Assembly: GCF_014356525.2 (NCBI RefSeq)
Contig: NC_052518.1
Span: forward strand, 104,079,323-104,143,322
Direction: 5' to 3'
DNA from: Nilaparvata lugens
Taxonomy: Eukaryota > Arthropoda > Insecta > Hemiptera > Delphacidae
Length of the DNA: 64,000 nt
Shown: positions 55,999 through 64,000 of the stretch, one piece after another
How the letters are laid out: each line of letters begins with the position of its first letter
Numbering within the stretch: the first letter of the stretch is position 1
Made by a program: the position numbers and the translations under genes
Notes under the pieces: generated by a model
The model's input: the letters and a program-made list of their open reading frames with translations, nothing else
Databases searched by the model: none
Told to the model about the DNA's origin: nothing

Positions 55999-57019
55999 GG
56001 GCCGTTTGCACAGTGTAAGTTTAAGCTAAAGCTTAAACCAAATCTGGATTTTTTTTGGTTTAAACTATAATTCCGTTTGCACAGTATCAGGTTAAACTCT
56101 GTAGGCCTATTGAGTTTAAACTCTGGGAAAGTTTAAACCTCCAAAGCAGGAGGTTTAAACCAAATAATTTGGATTAACTTGACATCTGTAAAGATTTGAT
56201 GGGGAAACAGCTGATAGTAAATTATTTTTCGACGGTTGTTTTTAATGCTTCTGTAGACGATAATTATTATTAATTTAGGTTATAGTGAATCATTATTCGA
56301 ATGTAAAAATAATTGTAATGGAGGAATTGATAGAAGTTTTCAATGCGATTGATAGAGATGACTGCGAAGAAATTTTGAAACCGAGAAAAATTGGGGAAAA
56401 AACAAATAATTTTAATTTCTGGGATAGAGAATTTTTTTAACTGTTTTGCTTGAGTACAGCAACTGCCAATTGAGTATTTTGATTGAATAAACCACTTGAT
56501 AGAAATTAAGACAATTTTTTACAGCGGTCTTCGATTAGAAAACATGTTTTTAATAACTCATAACTGAGATATATTGCTTTCGAGAGATTTCTAATAAACG
56601 AGGAAGACCGTAGTAGATTCAAACGTAACAAAATAACTTTTTTATCCTACATTCTAAAATATATTTTCTGGTGCCAACTAAACATAAGTTTTTAAAGAAT
56701 TTCTTGATCGCTTTTCACTTTTATAACCGTACAGCTTACAGCTCTGTGGATTTTGAACAAGAACAAGAAAATACTAAAATAGTAGCTACATAACCTCAAT
56801 TCACTGATGGTTTGTAAACAAATAACAAATTTCCTGTAAAAATCGGCCTTCCTGATATTATAAACAATGACATCCTATTACCAACTTGACGCTAAACTAG
56901 TTTAACTTAAACTGGATTAGTAAATACACTGAGAAAACCGATTCAATTTTAAACTTTCAAATTAACTTGAACTCGATTAACTTAATCGAGTTTAGCAATC
57001 TATACTGTGCAAACGGCCC
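55999..57019. mobile_element. 1-kb TIR element, copy 2 (GGGCCGTTTGCACAGT family)
   Basis: Same ends and order as 111-1125: GGGCCGTTTGCACAGTGTAA at the left, ACTGTGCAAACGGCCC at the right. The two copies differ by scattered point changes and small indels (for example an extra AGGCCT near 56104). High identity suggests recent movement. Confidence 0.85.
56318..56440 (+). pseudogene. vestigial 40-aa ORF in TIR element, copy 2
   Basis: MEELIEVFNAIDRDDCEEIL as in the other copy at 425, then a change of Leu to Pro and an early stop caused by one extra T in the run after GAGAA. The frame is thus shorter by four residues. Confidence 0.35.
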
Positions 57020-57632
57020 TAACAGTACTATTCCAAATTCTATCTTCAAATCAGTATCTCAGCATTAATTTTCGTATTTACATGAAGAAGGGGTTAATGT
57101 ATTTATGATATTCCAATAAATCTTGATTTTAAATATGACAAGAAACAATAGTTAACAAACTTATATAGACAAAAGTAGATATACTATCCTTAATTAAAAA
57201 ATGTATATTCACATTATACTATTCAATCTCTGAATACTAACTCACACTCACGTTTTCTGTAGTCCAATTTAACTGAGTAGAATTCATAGTAACTTTAAAC
57301 AATATGACAGCAGTATGACCACAGTAAATGCTATTGACAAACTGACAAACTTTTTGCTACCGATTGTGAAAATTTCTTGTATGCTCATTAAAGAAAATTC
57401 CTTGTCAAAGTAATAGACATTCATACTAAACTAGGTTCTTATCTTTAGCTGAACTAAATTGGATAACTGTGCAGCTACATTCCTTGTTTTCTACAAATTT
57501 ATTGTTTTTGTTTTTCATTTCCTCTCACCTAATTTTTTGTATGAGCTGATGAACCTATGCTTTTGATGTTGTTTTATTCATGGCTTGATTCTACCATTTA
57601 TACCTGATTTGTAGCTACACAACAATAATTTA
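57020..57632. other. intron, no recognisable feature
   Basis: AT-rich sequence between two elements. Confidence 0.4.
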
Positions 57633-58249
57633 TATAGTGAGGTCCACGTTATAATGGCAGTATTTGATTGACAATGGTATTGCTATCATTTTCTATCATT
57701 CGACAAAGCAGATAGCGCTATACGTTTCTAGCTTTGCAATGTTGTCAGTTTGCCAGAAATATGTTATTTTCACTTTTGACAGTGACTGTACGGATATAAA
57801 CTAATAATCTTCAGGTCATCCGCCTTGTTTCATTTTGATTCTATCAAAATACTTGAATAGACATCAAGTCGCATAATTGAGAAATTAAAATAGAATACTT
57901 TTTGTGTACAATTATTCATATTAAATCAAAAAGACTAAGTAAGAAATTGTCAAAAACCACAGTTATTATTCAACCGAAACCGTTCTTTCTAAGTATCAAT
58001 AAATATGTGGTTTTTGACAATTTCTTAGTCTTTTTCATTCAATAAAATAAAATACCTACCGAATAACTTAATTTTATGTTGATTTGAAGCTCAGATTGTT
58101 GTGCCAAAGCTTTTAAAACTTCTAAACAACGATCTGGCAACTTTGTGGAGCTAGACAAGGATAGCGCTACCTGCTTTGTCAACTGATAGATAAGGATAGC
58201 AACACCAATGTTAATCAAATACTGTCATTATAACGTGGACTTCACTATA
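57633..58249. mobile_element. MITE family M1, copy h
   Basis: TATAGTGAGGTCCACGTTAT at the left and ATAACGTGGACTTCACTATA at the right. The interior shares GACAGTGACTGTAC with copies a and g at the left, and GATAGATAAGGATAGCAACA with c, d and e at the right. A hairpin (AAAGACTAAGTAAGAAATTG / CAATTTCTTAGTCTTTTT, 57928-58036) lies in the middle. Confidence 0.9.
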
Positions 58250-58286
58250 ACATAACTAATACTTGGGTCTCGGTGGAACTTTTTTA

Positions 58287-59052
58287 CGAGGGCTATTTTT
58301 TTTCAACTTCCGATCGTGCTGCTAGATGGCAATGCGAGCGGCATTGGCCAACAATCGCGGCAGCTGACTAGTCACATCTCACACTATAACCTCACTCGTT
58401 TTCGGCCATCTGTCGTCATTACCAGTTCATCTAGCGACACATAAACATGGTCAATGGGATAGAATCTCCCGCCAAGTGTGAGTTGTGAAGTGTAATTCGT
58501 TTATTGCAAGCTGAAGGGTTATCCACAGCAGAAATTCACCATAGAATGAAACGAGTATATGGTGAAAGCTTTATGAGTGACAGTGCAGTGCGTGATTGGA
58601 GAGGAACTGTGCAGAATAAAAGGAGAGGAATGCTCTCATCGGGAGTGGTGCTCATTCATGACAACGCCCGTCCTCACAGTGCTGCTGTGACGAAGCGTCT
58701 TCTTGACGGGTTTAAATGGGACGTTTTTGACCATCCGGCGTATAGCCCAGACTTAGCACCAAGCGACTATCACCTTTTCCCGGAACTGAAGAAAATGCTA
58801 GGAGGGCAGAGCTTCCGAACAGACGATGCGCTGCAAGATGCTGTGAAAAACCACCTCAAATCACTGGCGGCTAAATTCTATGAACAAGGTATTAAGAAGC
58901 TTGTACCCAGGTATGAAAAATGCCTCAATCTGAATGGTGACTATGTTGAGAAGTAACTAATAATGTAAATAACTTTTGATAATAAATTCATTCAATTACT
59001 CTCACTCGTTTCTTTTTTATACCACATCGGAAGTTGAAAAAAATAGCCCTCG
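58287..59052 (+). mobile_element. mariner element, internally deleted, TA duplication
   Basis: CGAGGGCTATTTTTTTTCAA, CTTCCGAT at the left and ATCGGAAGTTGAAAAAAATA, GCCCTCG at the right are inverted, and TA flanks both sides (58285-58286, 59053-59054). Full mariners are about 1.3 kb; this one is 766 bp, with about 500 bp of the transposase middle missing. It sits 37 bp after an M1 MITE. Confidence 0.95.
58447..58956 (+). pseudogene. mariner transposase, internal deletion and early stop
   Basis: ATG at 58447 reads MVNGIESPAKCEL, then TGA at 58486-58488, then RLLQAEGLSTAEIHHRMKRV of the N-terminal helix-turn-helix. After about residue 55 it jumps into NKRRGMLSSGVVLIHDNARP, followed by HPAYSPDLAPSDYHLFPELK and the C-terminal LNLNGDYVEK. 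HDNARPH and SPDLAPSDYHLF carry the second and third catalytic Asp of the DD34D triad. The first Asp region and the second DNA-binding helix are lost in the deletion. It cannot act alone, but its ends could be moved by a related enzyme. Confidence 0.95.
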
Positions 59053-59150
59053 TATTATTTTTATTCATTATTATTTATTGTAATAAATAATTTTTTTTTA
59101 TTTTTGTTATTTGGCTCAACTAATGTGTAATTCTCTATTGTATGTTTCAG

Positions 59151-59206
59151 ACTCACTTGTGAGACAGGAATCTACCGCAGGAGTGGCATTAGATAAACTT
59201 CTTTTA
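59151..59206 (+). CDS. host gene, alternative internal exon
   Basis: Acceptor ATTGTATGTTTCAG and donor CTTTTA|GTAAGT. AC joins the leftover G of exon 22582-22784 (Asp), then 18 codons: SLVRQESTAGVALDKLLL, phase 0 at the end. The sequence would continue in an exon beyond this window. RQES could be a kinase target. Splice sites are strong, and the phase matches the same upstream exon as the two terminal exons, so this is likely the longest isoform. Confidence 0.55.
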
Positions 59207-60059
59207 GTAAGTCGTTTTGTTCTACGTCGATTTGTATTTATTTTTCAATTTTGGTATGGAAATTTCCCGTGTTCTCCAACTTGTATAGTCTTCTATGTAT
59301 CTATGTAATAATTGTAGATTTGAAAATAATTCATAGATAGTTATGGGTCTAATTGTAATATTTACTATAAATCGCCATGTTAAAGGTTGGAAATGGCACT
59401 TAAAAAGTATTTGACGTTACTTTGATCTAAACAATTTTATAAATACTGTGTGTAGACACAGTACTGATCGATTAATATTCTTTGCAAACAGATCTTAAAA
59501 CTAAAAATTTCATTCATCAGTTCGAAATTACTTTGAATCTATTGCAATTAACATAACATTTTATAAACTGTTCTCAGTTCAGTTACTTTCTCCTTCCTTT
59601 TCTATTTACTGTAAAATATATTCATTCGAGAAGATATCATAGTTTGTGTCAAAGTTCAAATCAACTAATTAATAATATTATCTAAATGAAATCATTAATT
59701 GAAAAACCACTTTCACTTTGTACCAAAGAAGATTGTATATGTCGATGTGTATACTTTTAGCTTAGCAAAGAACATAGAATCATCCTCAATGTGCCAACTT
59801 ATTAGTAAGTTATTCTGTGAGGATTCAAGAGTATTTCATATTGTATTCTTGTTGAATCATCCTATTCAGGGGTACTTATTTTTATTTATAAAATAGTATT
59901 ATAGTACCCTGTTTTCTTGTTGAATCAATTTATCTAATCTCGTTCAGTAGGTCTCTTATATATCACGTTCAGTCATGGAATCTTTAAAGAGAATCTTTAA
60001 TAACCTCTTTTAATTTTGAAATAGAATCTTTTAAGATCTTTTAGAATCTACTCCTATTA
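59207..60059. other. intron, no recognisable feature
   Basis: AT-rich sequence following the donor at 59207. AATCTTT-type short repeats lie around 59980-60050. Confidence 0.4.
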
Positions 60060-60840
60060 AGATACTGGGGCAGCTCTAGTTCCATTGTAATGGAATGTTT
60101 CTCACTTAGTCAATGATTTGGCTAGCAAACCTTTCATTATCTAAAATATAATAGAGGAAAGAATCGGCTTAGGGATTTGAATTTCACGAATGATCTAGTT
60201 CACAAATCACGTCTGAACTAGTCAATTGATAGAGTATAGTCTATTGGATAGTTAGTTATAATATAATCAATTTCTGTTGCACTTTTCTGAGAAACTCGAG
60301 TTGGTCAGTTTGCTACTTTGTTTATTTGGAAAGTGGCTAGAAGGTTCTCCAGTAGTCTTTTATCTCTGTTATTGGTCAAATAATTCACATTAAAATTTCC
60401 ACAAATGCAAAATATTTTTTATTTTAGCAATAGCTGTTCTGAGAAGTTCGATGAATACAGTGAAATCAGAATTCGGTGCTCGATATATAGGGCTACATAA
60501 AACAATAATCTTACTAATCATAGATTTCAACTTAAACTCCACAGCTGAAATTTCAAAAGAGCCTTCGGTTGCCAGCGACTCAACATCTTTTCTTCGATGA
60601 GAACTAAAGACAGATTCCCACGAACAAAAATACATGATCCTCCCCTTTTTTTAAATTTTCTATTATACTGTGCTTTTAATTCATAGCTTGGCAGGGAAAA
60701 AACATATAATTCTCCTTCCTTTGACTAGTGCTCCGTAAAACATAAAAAAAATCAAAATTCTCATTTCTATCCGACAAAAACAATTCCAGGTCTAATTTTG
60801 CACTTGAAAGACCCTGGCAGTTCACGTGAAAAATGTTACT
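60060..60840 (-). pseudogene. LINE ORF2 AP-endonuclease domain, broken
   Basis: In pieces and more than one frame, from about 60838 downward: NIFHVNCQGLSSAKLDLELF (the family start), then GGGSCIFVRESV, then a strand with IIVLCSPIYRAPNSDFTVFI. Near 60395 comes a GNFNVNYLTNN block equivalent to GDFN, where the usual Asp appears as Asn, then PTRVSQKSATEIDYIITN. Frame changes near 60640 and 60400 inactivate it. In active elements this domain nicks the target DNA. Confidence 0.75.
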
Positions 60841-60922
60841 ACCTATAAAAAATCGAACGCATTGTCACCATTCAATACTGGGATGCGTCTACTGCTGGAA
60901 TTGTCAAGACTGATTTGAGCGT

Positions 60923-61804
60923 TCAATTACAATCTGTGGAACTATCACCACGTACATTTCTATCTATAAAATAATTGTTGATCAATTGAACAAGCTTTGG
61001 CTTCTCTCTTTGTTTATTAAAATGTAGTCCATGACGTGTGTAATCGTTCATTTCAAAGCTACTCAAATCCAACGTATCAATATTATCATGACTTTCAAAT
61101 CTCTGAGATATCAACTTATTCAACTTGCTAACATTGAGTTTCATAAGCGGTTTGTCGTAACTAAACGGAATAGTTGAAACAACTACTTTTGCACGCTTGG
61201 CTGTTTCTAATATTGGTTTGAAGTCCAAATTGGTAGGCTGAACCGCTCCGTCAACTACATCATTTGTACCTCCTAAAACTATAACAGTGTCGTCATGAAT
61301 GAAATTCTGAAATTTCGCGCGTTACTGCATTAAAGGAGCACCCTGGTCTACTTAAACCGTCACCTCGAACCCAACTCCCCCCAACTCCCTATTTAGATCC
61401 CACCCAATGTCCCTTCCGTGACTATCAGATAGTACTAAAACCTTTTTCTTATATTGTTTATTTCTAGGTGTATTGTGTGATCTTCTTGTTTTCTTTTTTA
61501 TTTCGTCCTTCTTCACTGTCCTCTCATTATCTTTTTCGAACTTACCAGAGTGCGTAAATTGTTGGAGAGCATTGAATGAGTTATCTAATCTTATCTCACT
61601 TAAATTTAATGATGTGTCAACTATGGTATCTCCAGGTGAGTAAAAATTTCTCAAGCCCGCCACCTCAATCTCTAAAGCCTTATTTTTTGCTCTAAGAAGA
61701 GCATTATCACATTCGAGAACCTCAATAGTTGTAATCCATTTGAGACTGATTCGATTTGAGTGTTTCATTTTCGTCACACATTCCTGATTTTTCTTCAAGG
61801 GCAA
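60923..61804 (-). pseudogene. LINE ORF1-like protein with SGNH hydrolase, frameshifted
   Basis: The N-terminal part (61352-61804) has a Leu-rich region (VLECDNALLRAKNKALEIEV) likely to form a coiled coil, then a basic stretch (KKKTRRSHNTPRNKQYKKK) and block I of an SGNH hydrolase, VLVLSDSHGRDIGWDLN. After a frame break, TVIVLGGTNDVVDGAV (block III, about 61275) appears. 60923-61228 continues to MNDYTRHGLHFNKQREK, the block V D..H region. SGNH/esterase modules are known in the ORF1 proteins of CR1 and L2 type LINEs, where they may aid RNA or membrane binding. Confidence 0.8.
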
Positions 61805-61810
61805 TTTCCA

Positions 61811-62280
61811 ATTCGTTATGGGTCATTCTCAAATTATGGGTTATTCACAGCTCAATTTTTTTTCATCAAATTCCACACACTTAACACTTTTTCTTTTGTT
61901 ATTGTATTGTAGTATGTGCCCCTTGAGATCCCCTGGAAGCGGCACATACTTTGATGATTAGTTCATGAAATAATAATTTAAAAAATTTTCAAGTTGTAGG
62001 GAGAGATAAGAGGTTGTAGGGAGAGAGAAAATTCAAGTATGACACAATATTGAAAACTGAACTAAGTATATTTAAAGAATAGAAACCAAAACTATTAGTC
62101 TATCTCATTATTGAAATGTGTGAGTTATGTGATAGACAATTGTGACAATTTCAAAAAACCTAATTCTGAATAGAAATAATCGAAAATAATAATAATAATG
62201 TCACTAAATCATGAGATAAAAATAATTTGTGCTGTTGTTTATACATCACGTGTTCACTGAATATTAATGTAACATTCGAA
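61811..62280. other. no recognisable feature
   Basis: AT-rich stretch between the LINE piece and the next foldback; GTTGTAGGGAGAGA is duplicated at about 61993 and 62013. Confidence 0.4.
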
Positions 62281-62290
62281 TTCTTTTTCT

Positions 62291-62431
62291 AGTGAAAATA
62301 CATGTGCTGATATAGCACATTTTCAATCCGAACAGAGACTGAAGACTATCTCAGTCTCTGTTCGGATTGAAAATGTGCTATTCCAGCACAAAACAATTGT
62401 CTCCACCTACAGAAACGTGCATTTTCACTGG
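62291..62431. mobile_element. foldback MITE
   Basis: GCTGATATAGCACATTTTCA, ATCCGAACAGAGACTGA is mirrored by TCAGTCTCTGTTCGGATTGA, AAATGTGCTATTCCAGC. Outside these, AGTGAAAATACATG and CGTGCATTTTCACT also pair, so the whole unit is about 141 bp. Confidence 0.88.
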
Positions 62432-62599
62432 AAAAAAAGGATTTAAATGTTACAAAAATAATTTGATACTAAAAATAATATTTTAGAGATTGCAAACGTG
62501 AGGTCTTTTACTGTTCATTGATATCAATGTTGAATGGAAATTAATTAATTATTTTCCTGTTTTTCATGATGAAATTTGCCTGAGGAAGGACTTGCACAA

Positions 62600-64000
62600 T
62601 GTCAGCAGGATCAACCACACATCAGTCGTTTTCTTTAACTACAAATTGGTTCTTTAGTCTCTGGTAGCTTCGTATCCCATTCAAAACAATGGTTCCATCT
62701 TCGTTGATTTTTTCAATGCAACACACATATCGGAAATGTAGCAGTGAATTCTTCTTAACTTCACTGTGAAATGTAGCTAAGACATAAGTTACTGGAGTAT
62801 ACAAATATGATGGTTGAGCTGAAGTTGACGGTTGTTAAGCTGAGGTTGAGGGTTGAGCTGAACCTTCCAATAATTCTTGAGCGGTGCTGGAGTCTTGTTC
62901 CTGGTGATCCACACTTAGAAATGTGACTGGTTCGATGTCACAATTGATAGACATTTCCAAATGTTCATATGGCTCTTCAGATGAAAGATCATGTCATCCT
63001 AGAGAATGATGGTTGCAGTTGAAACAGTTGAAGCAGCTCAATGATCTCATAGACAATTTCTTTGAGTGGTCTTTCATGTAAACAGCTTGATGCACCTGCA
63101 TAGTACCTCGAAAGGGAGGGATTGTTGATGGTAGAATGGCCTTTATCAACTCAATCTCCTTGCCATCAATTACGTGAATGTCTACCTTCCGTACATTTTC
63201 TTTTAAAACTTCTACAAAACGTTGGAAGCTGCCAATATCCTGACCCTGAGCAACAATTGCATCAGCAGTTCTCTTTGGGCACCCTCCTACTCCATCTGGA
63301 GCACCCTTACCATGTCCAGCCTCCATGTAGTTCCATGTTACAACTGAAAAACTAACCAAATGTTGTAGACCTTGAGCAAGGAGATAAAATATAGTCTTGT
63401 TCCTGTATTGGGTCGCTGGACTGTCAGTTAGAAAATGAATCACTCTCAGCCTTGGAATTACTTGCTTGATGAAACCAAAAACCACACTGCAGCAGGGCCA
63501 TGATCTAGGCTTTCAGAGAGAGTGCACATGGATTGAGTACTTAAATTACCATAGACATCTCTCCTAAACTAAATCTGTGATGTGTGAAGAGTGTACTGCT
63601 GTCGACTACTTCCAAAGTGAAACGCTTGGATTTCTGAGGCATATTTCATGGAATAATTCTCACTGAAATCACAGTGTATCAGAACCTCATCTTCCTTCAG
63701 TTGAGCCTTTAGAGCTCTGATTGCTCGGAATTGGTGAATTACATTCCCTTCATGGAATAAAAAAATTTTGTAGTCTTTTTCAAAAATTTTAAGAGCATCT
63801 GCAGCTATAAGATTAACTCTTTCTTTCACTATGTGTCTCACAATATGTGAATTCTTCTTCTTGTCAATTATTGACTCACTTTTCACTTGCCATTTGTAGA
63901 AAGACACTAATGTGTCATTTTCAAATATTAAATATGGAATGTCAGTACTCTTGCATGTTTGGCATTTCCTCTGCAAACATTCAACATTTCCTATATCACT
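62600..64000 (-). pseudogene. decayed DDE-like transposase-type protein (family not named), partial
   Basis: Pieces in order on the minus strand: 63569-63976 starts with Cys pairs (CQTCKSTDIPY), then ALKAQLKEDEVLIHCDFSEN. Then comes an in-frame TAG, and the same frame goes on FRRDVYGNLSTQSMC..LSE to AVWF. After a small frameshift, 62994-63485 reads RVIHFLTDSPATQYRNKTIF, then VTWNYMEAGHGKGAPDGVGG and CPKRTADAIVAQGQDIGSFQ. 62622-62804 is the likely C-terminus. Asp in DFSENY, Asp in LTDSPATQY and Glu in NYMEAGHGKG are spaced like a DDE triad. I recall such proteins as repeated, unnamed genes in many animals. The N-terminus runs off the window. Confidence 0.6.

Larger units (their letters stand above)
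60060..61810 (-). mobile_element. CR1/L2-type LINE fragment: ORF1 with SGNH hydrolase and start of ORF2
   Basis: Two decayed genes lie in LINE order on the minus strand: an ORF1-like protein (60923-61804) and, directly downstream, an AP-endonuclease (about 60838-60060). The reverse transcriptase that should follow at lower coordinates is absent, so the copy is truncated on its 3' side, which is unusual for target-primed insertion and suggests a later deletion. No target duplication was found. Confidence 0.8.

Noticed and set aside
1..64000. Canonical tRNA or rRNA genes
   Set aside because: No cloverleaf with an intact CCA-proximal stem or rRNA core was found; the only box A/B pair belongs to the SINE at 40098-40333.

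Overview
This window looks like AT-rich intronic DNA of an arthropod, most likely an insect. The base composition, GT-AG split exons, dense short inverted-repeat elements, and mariner, hAT, piggyBac-type, RTE and CR1-type remnants all fit an insect. A hemipteran such as a planthopper or leafhopper is my guess, not something the sequence proves. I see no operons, bacterial genes, CRISPR array, rRNA, or standard tRNA gene.

A single host gene appears to run on the + strand through almost the whole window. I could place four successive coding exons: 2195-2297, 3758-4057, 16469/16497-16674 and 22582-22784. Their reading phases fit together without a break. Exon 22582-22784 ends with one leftover base. 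Three downstream exons (39347-39549, 48931-49004 and 59151-59206) all start in the phase that accepts it. The first ends in a hydrophobic C-terminal membrane anchor and a stop. The second is a short acidic terminal exon. The third is internal and has a donor site. This suggests alternative 3' ends. I cannot name the protein; the visible parts are serine/proline-rich and low-complexity.

The introns (about 1.5, 12, 6 and 16-36 kb) are filled with mobile DNA. From left to right: a 1 kb element starting GGGCCGTTTGCACAGT (111-1125), with a close second copy at 55999-57019; the first member (2698-3519) of a very common TIR family (GTGAGGTCCACGTTATAATGGC); a 109-bp tandem array; a 3.8 kb hAT element with a decayed ZMYM1-like transposase and a perfect 8-bp target duplication (10600-14428), itself carrying a nested LINE tail with its own target duplication; tandem arrays; an 841-bp foldback; a Tigger-like element with a nested MADF remnant; several foldback MITEs around exon 22582-22784; a 31-bp satellite touching a 3.65 kb TIR element that has been invaded by a piggyBac-type foldback and a second hAT element (24213-28255); microsatellites; a GC-rich nested composite (34511-37160); a Harbinger-type MITE whose empty site survives elsewhere in the window; a tRNA-derived SINE (40098-40333); a 72-bp tandem array; CR1-type 3' tails; a MITE inserted in a MITE (45980-47336); twin large hairpins (52298-52572); an RTE retrotransposon inserted in a MITE with target duplication (54591-55947); an internally deleted mariner (58287-59052); a CR1-like LINE piece with an SGNH-hydrolase ORF1 and an AP-endonuclease start (60060-61810, minus); and a decayed DDE-like transposase of a family I cannot name with certainty (62600-64000, minus).

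All recognisable transposase or reverse transcriptase reading frames here are broken or truncated, so nothing in the window looks autonomous. Coordinates of repeat ends were read by eye and may be off by a few bases.
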